From NCBI GenBank assembly GCA_016169945.1, contig JADLSH010000333.1, positions 496,001 through 560,000 of the forward strand: 64,000 bases of DNA. The letters run 5' to 3'. Both the position numbers and the translations under genes were made by a program. This stretch comes from Trachythela sp. YZ-2020. Lineage: Eukaryota > Cnidaria > Anthozoa > Malacalcyonacea > Clavulariidae. Positions 16,715 to 25,531 of the stretch are shown one piece after another. Each line of letters begins with the position of its first letter. The stretch's first letter is position 1. The notes beneath the pieces were generated by a model. It was not told the origin of the DNA, searched no databases, and saw nothing but the letters and a program-made list of their open reading frames with translations.

Positions 16715-17813
16715 ATACTCAAATTGTAATGAATTCATGGTATGTTTAAAACATTTTAGGGCTACTCCTATATGGGGGCAGGACTGTGCTTTGTCTTTCA
16801 CATTAGGATTTCAATGACCGACAGGGCCATGCTACCCTTTACCCAGGGTCCCTGAAAGATATTTTTATCAGGCTCTAAAAAAGTTCAGCAAATAACATTC
16901 AAACAAGACATGGAAGTAATTTGCTGGGCTATTACTGTATATCCAAGTTTTCTCAGGTTTGTTATTGTATTAATCGCTTCAAAATCTCATACTATATATT
17001 AAAGCAAAATAAAACACCCTAATTTACTGTCTACTTATTATGCAGACCAGAGACATAAAATGATTTCTACAAAAATTATAATGCATTATGCTACAAACAT
17101 TAAATTTATAGCATCTACAAATATACTTTTTAGGCATGTAGACAGAATAATTTTACAAAATACACATTTGTTCACATTCAAACATTGATTTTCAATGATT
17201 TCTCATAAGTATATTGTATATTACGTCTATATATACAAATAGTATTTTAAGAAGTTTGTGCATCATCAAAGCATGTTTTTCCCCCACCACTGGGAGTTTT
17301 CCACCACCACTGGGAGTTTTCCACCAAAGCTATTGTCAATTTACTGGTGTAAAGTATCGTCTAAGACAATAGTGCAACTCCAATTACAGGCAATTTTCTA
17401 TATTTCTAATGTATTGCAATGACTAATAACGTATAGTCAAATTCCTCTTTGTGCCAGGGTCGTTAGCTATAGCCGGTTGAACTCGAAAATAATCTTAATA
17501 AAGGCCGTTTTCCACTTCAAACGTATCGTAGAGTACCCTACAGTTCGACTGAATATGTTTCAAAACTCACATCATATATCTGATGATAGCCTGTGTTGCA
17601 GCGCGCTCTAAAAAAAAGCATGCACTCTAAACAAAACGCGCTCTAAACAAAACTCCCTCACGCTCTAAACAAAACTCCCTCGCACTCTAAACAAGACTCC
17701 CTCCCCCACAATAGAACGCCTGCCACACAGGCTAATCGGATGATGGCATTAATCTTTTCTCTAATGATAAACTTGTTTTATGACCATGTGCTTTGTTGTT
17801 CAAAAGGAAACAG
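16715..17813. other. Non-coding stretch with short repeats
   Basis: No gene is seen. A 23-bp unit with CCACTGGGAGTTTTCCACCA is duplicated near 17285-17328, and CTCTAAACAAAACTCCCTC is repeated three to four times near 17625-17703. Confidence 0.5.
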
Positions 17814-17972
17814 TGCACGCTTGCTATGCGCAGAATACAAATTTTAAACTCGCTCAGTTCCATGTGCAGATGTGCTTTTCGAATTTCTAAAGCTTTTTCA
17901 AGTCTATTTTGATCATTCAAGGTGAGATATTTTGTTGTTTGTTTATATGTTACGTTTACATTTGTTTACTCC
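17814..17972. repeat. Direct repeat pair around the Bcl-2-like exon, left copy
   Basis: About 150 bp from GCTTGCTATGCGCAGAA to TTTGTTTACTCC recurs at 18774-18963. The right copy has 36 extra bases, a multiple of three. On the minus strand both copies are open across NDQNRLEKALEIR and KAHLHMELSEFK, a coiled-coil-like stretch. Confidence 0.7.
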
Positions 17973-18349
17973 TTTTTTAAAAACACGCGCTGTAATTCTA
18001 TAGTCTGACAGATGCAAACACCCAGAATTGTATCTTAAAATTTCGGGTTTTATAGGCTTGCGTTGCTATGATGCTTTCTACAGCTAAAACGGGTGTGAAA
18101 ATCTATACAACATAGTCGGATTTCGAAAGTAGTGTATAACAGGGCTTAATGGCCCGGTTTTATGCAAGATTCAATAATTCATGAGCTTATGCATATTAAT
18201 TAGAATATATAAGTATGCAAATTAATTATAATTTATAATTATTTCGAAGATAATCCGAACTATATCCGACTGTGATAAAACAACAAGAGCTTTCCGATAT
18301 CACATCATTTTGTTTCAAGATGTCAGAACAGGCAATTTGGGATGTTTGA

Positions 18350-18660
18350 AGGGCAAATAACATAGACTTAAGTGAGAGTGCTTTATGTTTTTATATAAAT
18401 GTGTGTTCGAAAAGGCATGAAGATTCGTATGGATCCATGCTGTGTCATATTAGAAGGGGTAATGTGTTTGACAATTTATATCAAATTTATGAAGAGCTAA
18501 AACCTTTGAATTCTGGTAGAATTATGGCTTACTTGACTTTAGTTTATAAAGTGAGTGAATTTTGTGACAGTGAAACAGTTTGTAAAGCCGTTCAAATATC
18601 TGTAGAAGATTTAAGACAAATTGATTTAGTGTGGCATGATATAGAATTGTCATGGCCTTG
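18350..18660 (+). CDS. Bcl-2-like exon (putative)
   Basis: The frame is open from 18350 and ends exactly at a strong donor (CCTTG|GTGAGT, 18661). It encodes a helical segment with ELKPLNSGRIMAYLTLVYKV, which resembles a BH1 motif (the N-x-G-R-I core), and ends VWHDIELSWPW, resembling the start of BH2. Bcl-2 family genes commonly have an intron splitting BH2, matching the donor here. Bcl-2 proteins control mitochondrial apoptosis. The downstream exon was not identified, and BH3/BH4 are not seen. It might be another all-helical protein. Confidence 0.4.
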
Positions 18661-18773
18661 GTGAGTAATATCGTGGTTTTTTGGCTTCAATAGCAAAAGT
18701 CAATAAGAAGTAATGTGTGCAGAGAGGGAGTTTGAAGTAAATTTTATTTAGCGCATGGAATTGTGGTCGTGCG

Positions 18774-18963
18774 CACTTGCTATGCGCAGAACACAAATTT
18801 TAAACTCGCTCAATTCCATGTGCAGATGTGCTTTTCGATTTTGACGGACGGAGTCTTCCAATTTTTATCGAATTTCTAAAGCTTTTTCAAGTCTATTTTG
18901 ATCATTCAAGGTAAGATATTTTGTCGTTTGTTTATATGTTACGTTTACATTTGTTTACTCCTT
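18774..18963. repeat. Direct repeat pair around the Bcl-2-like exon, right copy
   Basis: This is the longer copy of the 17814-17972 repeat. It lies downstream of the putative exon, so the two copies bracket it about 960 bases apart. Confidence 0.7.
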
Positions 18964-19015
18964 TTCAAAATGAACTCATTTATAAATATATTTTTTACTG
19001 CTTAGAATATGTTCC

Positions 19016-19098
19016 TTTAGGATGGCCGAGTTGGTAAAGGCATTCGACTTAAGATCTATGTGCACAGCACATCGTGGGTTCGATCCCCACTTCTGGCA
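19016..19098 (+). tRNA. tRNA-Leu(TAA)-like gene
   Basis: A-box GATGGCCGAGTTGG, anticodon loop CTTAAGA (anticodon TAA), a long variable arm hairpin ATGTGC/GCACAT, and T-arm GTGGG TTCGATC CCCAC follow the class II tRNA-Leu pattern. A T8 run at 19107 would end pol III transcription. The acceptor stem (TTTAGGA with TTCTGGC) and anticodon stem contain mismatches or wobbles, so it may be a decaying or tRNA-derived copy. Confidence 0.7.
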
Positions 19099-19106
19099 AA
19101 AATACC

Positions 19107-19114
19107 TTTTTTTT
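19107..19114 (+). terminator. Pol III T8 terminator
   Basis: Eight consecutive T begin nine bases after the tRNA-Leu-like gene, as expected for pol III termination. Confidence 0.6.
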
Positions 19115-19165
19115 CTTTTGTTTTTACATTAATCCGCAAACAATAGCTAAAAATTTGCCTCTTTC

Positions 19166-19259
19166 CAGGGACGCCGTAACGACGAGAGGGCAAGGGGTGC
19201 AGGTTTTCATCGAAGGGCACTTTTACCCTTCCTGCCTGCCCCCAGTTCCGGCGTCCTTG
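19166..19259. mobile_element. 94-bp hAT-type MITE
   Basis: Ends CAGGGACGCCG and CGGCGTCCTTG are inverted with one mismatch. Flanks CCTCTTTC (19158-19165) and CCTCTTTT (19260-19267) match in 7 of 8 positions. The interior is GC-richer than its surroundings. Confidence 0.6.
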
Positions 19260-19403
19260 CCTCTTTTTCTGTCAGACCTTTTCAAATTCCTCCTGGAAAC
19301 CTTTTTTCATAATTGACGACAAAATGCATGAAATTATACAACCCGCAATAGTAGAAATTGTCGCTTTCACAAATATCACATATGGATTATTGTGGATGTA
19401 GCC

Positions 19404-19649
19404 TTATACATTACTTACTTTATACATGCCTTTTCCAAACACGGCACGATCTTCGTTACGATATTGTATGTCGACGATGTTTTTTACCTCTTGAATGAAT
19501 TCATGTGGCTTCTTTGGATCGAACTGAAGCGAATGCTTTATGATAAAATTCGCCGATTCCGGGTCATTGTTTAGGTACTCCTTTGGAGGATCTCTCAGTC
19601 CAGCTTCCATCCTTACAGGCTTTAGCATCGATGTTTTAACATCATTTGC
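19404..19649 (-). CDS. Terminal exon of an unidentified spliced gene
   Basis: From an acceptor (exon start 19649) the frame reads ANDVKTSMLKPVRMEAGLRD and continues with NNDPESANFIIKHSL and KPHEFIQEVKNIVDIQYRNE to a stop at 19404. The next exon upstream (19779-19895) joins in phase 0 across a 129-base GT-AG intron. The sequence recalls an uncharacterised multi-copy family in cnidarians, possibly transposon-related. No function can be given. Confidence 0.45.
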   Translation of the reverse strand, partial: ANDVKTSMLKPVRMEAGLRDPPKEYLNNDPESANFIIKHSLQFDPKKPHEFIQEVKNIVDIQYRNEDRAVFGKGMYKVSNV

Positions 19650-19778
19650 CTAAACGACATTAAACCAATTTCGGTTTTAGTACTACAATTTTAAGTTTCT
19701 AGTAATATAACTTTTACGTGCCATACTCCACGGAAAATTACCCATAGGGACGACCATTGTTTACATATTGCTACTTAC

Positions 19779-19895
19779 CATAGTCGAGGTTTGGCCAAGA
19801 CGCATCTCTATTGAACCATTATTTGCGACTATTTCTGCGTTGTCCTGGTTTGTTGGTATTTCTGCCGTTATATATGCAACTTGATTCCACCCTGT
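19779..19895 (-). CDS. Internal exon of the same gene
   Basis: A 39-codon open exon between an AG acceptor (19896-19897) and a GTAAGT donor (19778) encodes TGWNQVAYITAEIPTNQD, then NGSIEMRLGQTSTM. Phase and spacing fit the terminal exon at 19404-19649. Confidence 0.4.
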
Positions 19896-20385
19896 CTGAA
19901 GCCGGTAAATAATTTTAACCGTTTCGGCTTAAATACTAGGTTACCTGTATAAGAATAGAGTACTTGATGGAAAGCTTGAGCTTCAAATCCCTTATGACGT
20001 TATGCACTTTGAAAGTTCTGTATCTATTCATCAACTGATTTGTGTGTATGTTCATAATTTTGTCCACTTTGGACGCCCATAGACTCATTTGATTTTTCAG
20101 ACATGATGATTACTGTCGTGCCAATGGAAGTGTTCCTAAAATATTCTATTAATTCATTTGCTCACACGAACCAATTCATTTGAGACGTTTGTGCAACTTC
20201 GTGTATTTGATCATACTTTGTCACTTCCTGCTTCTTTATGATTGGTCAATTGCACCAAAACCAAAGGTGATTGGTGCATTAAACAGGACATTCTTGAATT
20301 ATACAGGAATTAAGTTATCAAATTTTCAAATAACTCCGCAAATGAATTTATATAGTCAAATCATATTGAGCATATATAGTCAAAT

Positions 20386-20429
20386 CTGCAGACATGCATG
20401 TTTCGCCGTTCAACGGCTCGTCAGTGCAG
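20386..20429 (-). ncRNA. Hammerhead ribozyme, copy 1
   Basis: The minus strand has helix I CTGCA/TGCAG, core CTGACGA, helix II GCCG-TTGAA-CGGC, core GAAA, then ACATGCATGTC with cleavage expected after GTC (between 20391 and 20390). All conserved hammerhead positions I know are present. Helix III is minimal and palindromic (ATGCAT), as in PLE-type hammerheads. It lies upstream of, and antisense to, the GIY-YIG ORF. Confidence 0.85.
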
Positions 20430-20741
20430 CTTGTAACGCAGTCTAGATGCGACAACAAATATTGCTCAATACCAATGTTGATAGAGAAAAATGTAGTTCA
20501 TGCTTATTTTTTGAGCTGGTTCAAATTTTGATGCGTGTTTTTGCACGTTTGACCAGTACGTACGGTAACATCAACTCTCATCAACTCTCATTGATCAGGA
20601 CTTAAGGCTTTGCCCTAAGTCAGAGACTGGTTTTGTAAGCTAAGATATACCTTCTCCTAAGGACGTTTACCGTGAAGCCGTTTACCTTTATCTTTTGTTA
20701 TTAAACTAACTATATTTATACTAGTTTTATCATTTGGTAAT

Positions 20742-20808
20742 TACTCTGCTCTAACCCGCGGCCCTGCGATTCCGATGCAGCGCTCTAACCAACTGAGCTA
20801 CAGAGTCC
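20742..20808 (-). tRNA. tRNA-like sequence linked to PLE, copy A
   Basis: The minus strand has acceptor GACTCTG pairing with CAGAGTA (6 of 7), a D-arm/A-box TAGCTCAGTTGGTTAGAGC, and an anticodon-type hairpin CTGCA/CGCAG with loop TCGGAAT. The T-arm is cut short (GCGGGTTAGAG). Base 33 is C rather than T. It is likely a tRNA pseudogene or tRNA-derived part of the repeat. Confidence 0.45.
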
Positions 20809-21031
20809 AGTTGCTGAGCGATAACCGCAAGTTCTGCATGTATATATGATGAGAGGGATGCCAGTATAGGGTGTATGGGTAAATCTCAAGGTTGCATTTT
20901 TCGCAACTGCTCCTGGTCAGGTCTAAAAACTGTATATAAATTTTCGTTCGACTATTCCATCTACAAACACCTTCCACTATTAGTTTCATGGAACGAGATG
21001 GGAAGAAAATCTTAAGGTTAGCTATAGTTGC

Positions 21032-21535
21032 ATGAACAATGTCTGGTCCATCGTCACTAAGCATAACACACGCGTAACTAGGAACACCCAACCACAGGCA
21101 CTGGGCGATGACACTAACAATTGTAACTGCAGAGATGAGAATGCATGCCCACTCCAGAAACAGTGCATGACCAAGAACATAGTACACAGGGCAACTGTCA
21201 CCACAAACAACGCAAACAACACTAAACACTATATTGGCATGACTGCAGCAAGCACATTTAAAGAGCGTTACCGAAACTACACCAAGTCTTTCAATCACAA
21301 AAAAAAAACACTCAAACGATACCGAACTTTCGAAATATATATGGAAACTGAAGGAAAACTAAAACGATTTCACCATAACATGGTCAATAATGAAGCATGC
21401 AATTTCGTACACTGGAGGATAAAAAATATACAATTTATGTTTGGAAGAAAAACTTTGTATAATGAAAGAAAAGAACAAACAATTTTTACTAAACACAAAA
21501 TCGGAAATAATTTCAACATGTTTACACAAAAATAG
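21032..21535 (+). pseudogene. Penelope-like element GIY-YIG endonuclease, copy A
   Basis: The ORF carries the Cys-rich linker typical of PLEs (CNCRDENACPLQKQC), then VHRATV and HYIGMTAASTFKERY, the GIY-YIG endonuclease core that nicks DNA for target-primed insertion. The frame stays open upstream of the ATG (NLKVSYSC), so this is the 3' part of a longer polyprotein whose RT domain is missing here. It is almost identical to 24453-24956. Antisense frames of similar length are shadows. Confidence 0.75.
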
Positions 21536-21717
21536 ATTTCGAATAAAAAACGTATAGAAACGTAGCGTTTCAACCATCAGTATAAACGGAGTTTCAAAAT
21601 AATCGAATGCCCTCGCCGCTTGAATAATCGCTCCTTGCCTGAAACAGGCTGTAGTGGATTCCTTGAGGTAAGGGAAAAACTATATGATTATTGTTCACGA
21701 AATCCCAAAGAGTGCTC

Positions 21718-22073
21718 GATATCATCATAGTTAACAGAGAGGGCTTGTTTGGAAGCTTCATTAAAGTACAATAGAACTCATTATCTGTGTTATTGTGCAG
21801 GTTTATGCAAAAAATGTAGTCCTTCATTATCACGTGTGTATTGTATTTTCACACAAACAACCAATAGCTATGTTTTGGTTTATTTACCCATCCGTAACTT
21901 AAACAATTGCCCAGTTTTGACATGGTTATTGGTTGTTTAGGTGAAAATACAATTCACACGTGACGACGAAGAACTACATTTTTGCATAAACCTAACCCAA
22001 CATAGATAATCACTGTTTCATTGTACTTTCGTGAAGCTTCCAAACCAGCCCTCTCTATTAACTATGATATCAT
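21718..22073. repeat. Inverted repeat of PLE 3' tails
   Basis: Left arm 21718-21867 and right arm 21924-22073 are inverted copies (about 85-90% by eye) with a 56-base centre. Both arms contain AGAGAGGGC and TTTATGCAAAAA-type PLE tail sequence, giving a tail-to-tail arrangement. Confidence 0.75.
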
Positions 22074-22107
22074 ATAGATAGAGCAAATATATGTCTATAT
22101 ATATATA

Positions 22108-22155
22108 CTTCACGCATGTCTGGATGCGCATGTATTTGAGTACTATACCACATGA
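22108..22155. repeat. Inverted fragment of the hammerhead repeat unit
   Basis: CTTCACGCATGTCTGGATGC and the following bases are the reverse complement of 23540-23590, inside the 287-bp hammerhead unit, showing an inverted copy of that unit nearby. Confidence 0.6.
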
Positions 22156-22191
22156 GTAGTATTATAGGGGCCGTTCCACCCCCTTTTGGGG

Positions 22192-22316
22192 GGTGGAGCA
22201 AGGATGGAGCAAGGATGGAGCAAGGGTGGAGCAAGGGTGGAGCAAGGGTGGAGCAAGGGTGGAGCAAGGGTGGAGCAAGGGTGGAGCAAGGGTGGAGCAA
22301 GGGTGGAGCAAGGGTG
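22192..22316. repeat. 12-bp minisatellite, about 10 units
   Basis: GGTGGAGCAAGG is repeated nearly perfectly, with the first units reading GGATGGAGCAAG. All frames through it are open, so long ORFs here are artefacts. Confidence 0.95.
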
Positions 22317-22829
22317 AAAGCTAAATGTTTCTTCTATCGAACGCTAAGAAAGGTCAATGGTTATGCGTGTTAGTTTTCAAAATAAACACATGTTTTTTTA
22401 CAACAAAACCCCTGTCCTTTGCTGTGAATGCCATAAGCAAGTCATTAAAAAGTTTAATCGATCTGTTTGGCTATTATTTTATTAAAAACACAGAGCTATA
22501 TACTGCTGAACATTGTGTTCTCAAACTGATGTGGTCTACTGGAAAATATTTCGCATTGAAAACAATCGTTTTCATTTCTTCAATATGTCCTAAGAATAGA
22601 CTTCGTCTCCCACATACACCCCCACGTTTCGGCAGGAAGCATATAAGCGGTCATTTCTTTTGATACTTGTTACTTGTTACTGCCTGATGATTCTTTTACA
22701 GATGAAATAGTCTGTTGCAGACCAGTTTTTAGGTAAGCGAAAATCTATAATTTGCTCACTATATGTTGTCGAGCACTCTCTGCGTTTCGTAGACCTACAC
22801 CTACACGTATATATACATATATATATAAC

Positions 22830-22996
22830 AAATTAAATCTTAAAATATTCTTGTTGCAACTTCAAGCTTCATGCAACTGTGCAATCATCAGGCAACTGTA
22901 TCTGTAATTAGTCAAGAAACATGCATGCAGTTGCCTGATGATTGCACAATTGCATGAAACTTGAAGTTGCAACAAGAATATTTTAAGATTTAATTT
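22830..22996. repeat. Long near-perfect hairpin (69-bp arms)
   Basis: Arms 22830-22898 and 22928-22996 are inverted copies with few mismatches and a 29-base loop. The arms include TTGTTGCAACTTCAAG and GCAATCATCAGGCAACTG. The structure could be a foldback MITE or a pre-miRNA-like or siRNA-generating transcript. Confidence 0.85.
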
Positions 22997-23426
22997 CTTA
23001 TTTCGCTCTGCAAATATTGTTTTTGTATTGAGAACTCTCAAATATACTATACTAATATATATATATATATATATATAATTCAAGTTTGGTTTGTTTTTAG
23101 TAGAACAAAGAGTGCTCAACACTATTTGAAAGTAGAGGAACATTTATTTAGTGTTTCTATGTTAAAGTAAAGCCGTCGCCGTGTTGAAGCCGTACACGTT
23201 ATTCCAGTCGGTAAAAGACAACAAACAAATATTAAAACCTCGAGAAATGTGGCCGAGGACGATATTTGAAGCCAGTACAGCCGTACAGGTAAGAGACGAA
23301 TTATTTTAGTATTTCCTCGAGTATTTCACAGTTCACATGGTGCAAAATTGGCAGGCAAAACGATAATATACAAAACGACGGCTTTACTTTAAGATAGAAC
23401 CAATAAATATATATATATAGTCAAAT

Positions 23427-23470
23427 CTGCAGACATGCATGTTTCGCCGTTCAACGGCTCGTCAGTGCAG
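23427..23470 (-). ncRNA. Hammerhead ribozyme, copy 2
   Basis: It is identical in core and helices to copy 1 (CTGACGA, GCCG/CGGC, GAAA, GTC, helix I CTGCA/TGCAG). It is the downstream ribozyme of the tandem on the minus strand. Expected cleavage is between 23432 and 23431. Confidence 0.85.
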
Positions 23471-23713
23471 CTTGTAACGCAGTCTAGATGCGAGTGACTT
23501 CGTATTTATACACCATACTCTTGCCCTCACCAAGCGCATGCATGTGGTACAATACTCAGACACATGCGCATCCAGACATGCGTGAAGTGTCTTGGGGTCA
23601 GAGTGCTCAAACGACCACAAGGGAAGTGAGCTTTTGCATTATAGCTTATTAGCCACCAGTTAACCTCACAGAGTGCTCAACAACACAAAGTGAAGGAGCA
23701 TATATAGTCAAAT

Positions 23714-23757
23714 CTGCAGACATGCATGTTTCGCCGTTCAACGGCTCGTCAGTGCAG
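23714..23757 (-). ncRNA. Hammerhead ribozyme, copy 3
   Basis: It has the same sequence as copies 1 and 2 and lies 287 bases from copy 2. Cleavage at both sites of a minus-strand transcript would release a 287-nt RNA. Confidence 0.85.
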
Positions 23758-24162
23758 CTTGTAACGCAGTCTAGATGCGAGCGACTTCGTATTTATACAC
23801 CATACTCTTGCCCTCACCAAGCGCATGTGGTACAATACTCAGACACATGCGCATCCAGACATGCGTGAAGTGTCTTGGGGTCAACTTGACCAGTACGTAC
23901 GGTAACATCAACTCTCATCAACTCTCATTGATCAGGACTTAAGGCTTTGCCCTAAGTCAGAGACTGGTTTTGTAAGCTAAGATATACCTTCTCCTAAGGA
24001 CGTTTACCGTGAAGCCGTTTACCTTTATCTTTTGTTATTCCAGTGGCAGTTTCTGAAAGACAAAGAAACATATCTTTGTTAAATTTCATCGATTGTGGGA
24101 TCTTTTCTAACTAAAATAGAATTAAACTAACTATATTTATACTAGTTTTATCATTTGGTAAT

Positions 24163-24229
24163 TACTCTGCTCTAACCCGCGGCCCTGCGATTCCGATGCA
24201 GCGCTCTAACCAACTGAGCTACAGAGTCC
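24163..24229 (-). tRNA. tRNA-like sequence linked to PLE, copy B
   Basis: This is the copy of 20742-20808 within the duplicated PLE segment, with the same A-box-like TAGCTCAGTTGGTTAGAGC and the same truncated T-arm. Confidence 0.45.
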
Positions 24230-24452
24230 AGTTGCTGAGCGATAACCGCAAGTTCTGCATGTATATATGATGAGAGGGATGCCAGTATAGGGTGTATGGG
24301 TAAATCTCAAGGTTGCATTTTTCGCAACTGCTCCTGGTCAGGTCTAAAAACTGTATATAAATTTTCGTTCGACTATTCCATCTACAAACACCTTCCACTA
24401 TTAGTTTCATGGAACGAGATGGGAAGAAAATCTTAAGGTTGGCTATAGTTGC

Positions 24453-24956
24453 ATGAACAATGTCTGGTCCATCGTCACTAAGCATAACACACGCGTAACT
24501 AGGAACACCCAACCACAGGCACTGGGCGATGACACTAACAATTGTAACTGCAGAGATGAGAATGCATGCCCACTCCAGAAACAGTGCATGACCAAGAACA
24601 TAGTACACAGGGCAACTGTCACCACAAACAACGCAAACAACACTAAACACTATATTGGCATGACTGCAGCAAGCACATTTAAAGAGCGTTACCGAAAATA
24701 CACCAAGTCTTTCAATCACAAAAAAAAAACACTCAAACGATACCGAACTTTCGAAATATATATGGAAACTGAAGGAAAACTAAAACGATTTCACCATAAC
24801 ATGGTCAATAATGAAGCATGCAATTTCGTACACTGGAGGATAAAAAATATACAATTTATGTTTGGAAGAAAAACTTTGTATAATGAAAGAAAAGAACAAA
24901 CAATTTTTACTAAACACAAAATCGGAAATAATTTCAACATGTTTACACAAAAATAG
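24453..24956 (+). pseudogene. Penelope-like element GIY-YIG endonuclease, copy B
   Basis: It is nearly identical to the copy at 21032-21535; one visible change is Asn to Lys after FKERYR. It carries the same Cys-rich linker and YIGMT core. It is part of a duplicated block (20566-21833 against 23893-25254). Copy B has about 84 extra bases near 24039-24122. Immediately downstream, a second PLE RT fragment begins, giving a head-to-tail PLE order. Confidence 0.75.
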
Positions 24957-25254
24957 ATTTCGAATAAAAAACGTATAGAAACGTAGCGTTTCAACCATCA
25001 GTATAAATGGAGTTTCAAAATAATCGAATGCCCTCGCCGCTTGAATAATCGCTCCTTGTCTGAAACAGGCTGTAGTGGATTCCTTGAGGTAAGGGAAAAA
25101 CTATATGATTATTGTTCACGAAATCCCAAAGAGTGCTCGATATCATCATAGTTAACAGAGAGGGCTTGTTTGGAAGCTTCATTAAAGTACAATAGAACTC
25201 ATTATCTATGTTATTGTGCAGGTTTATGCAAAAAATGTAGTCCTTCATTATCAT

Positions 25255-25523
25255 CGAGAGAGATCGAGAACATTAAAAAACACATTTGCAAGATATTCAG
25301 CGACCACAACCTAAAGATCACCACTGAAGCTAACAACAAATGTGCCAACTATCTCGACATTACATTAGATCTAAGATCCGCATCTTGCAAACCTTATATG
25401 AAACCCGGAAACGTCCCACAATACGTCAACAGCCAAAGCAACCACCCACCATCAATACTCCGCAGCATATCAGAGGCAATCAACAGACGGCTATCCAATA
25501 TATCATCGGATAAGCAATCGTTT
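25255..25523 (+). pseudogene. PLE reverse transcriptase fragment, part 1
   Basis: The frame encodes IENIKKHICKIFSDHNLKIT, then NYLDITLDLRS, KPYMKPGNVPQYVNSQSNHPP and INRRLSNISSDKQSFDSA. This is the late RT region of Penelope-like elements. It is interrupted by a hAT insertion at 25532 and resumes in frame at 27509. The 5' part of RT is missing. Confidence 0.75.
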
Positions 25524-25531
25524 GACTCGGC

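Larger units (their letters stand above)
23421..23883 (-). repeat. Tandem 287-bp hammerhead-bearing unit (1.6 copies)
   Basis: The sequence from TCAAATCTGCAGACATGCAT repeats after 287 bases (23421 and 23708). The second copy stops after about 175 bases at CTTGGGGTCA. Each unit starts with a hammerhead on the minus strand. This matches the design of metazoan retrozymes and of PLE pseudo-LTR dimers. Confidence 0.8.

Noticed and set aside
20798..21298. 166-codon minus ORF, also at 24219-24719
   Set aside because: It is antisense to the PLE endonuclease and tRNA-like sequence; no motif, and its conservation follows from the DNA duplication.
22070..22373. ORFs through the 12-bp minisatellite
   Set aside because: Repeat length is a multiple of three, so all frames stay open by chance.
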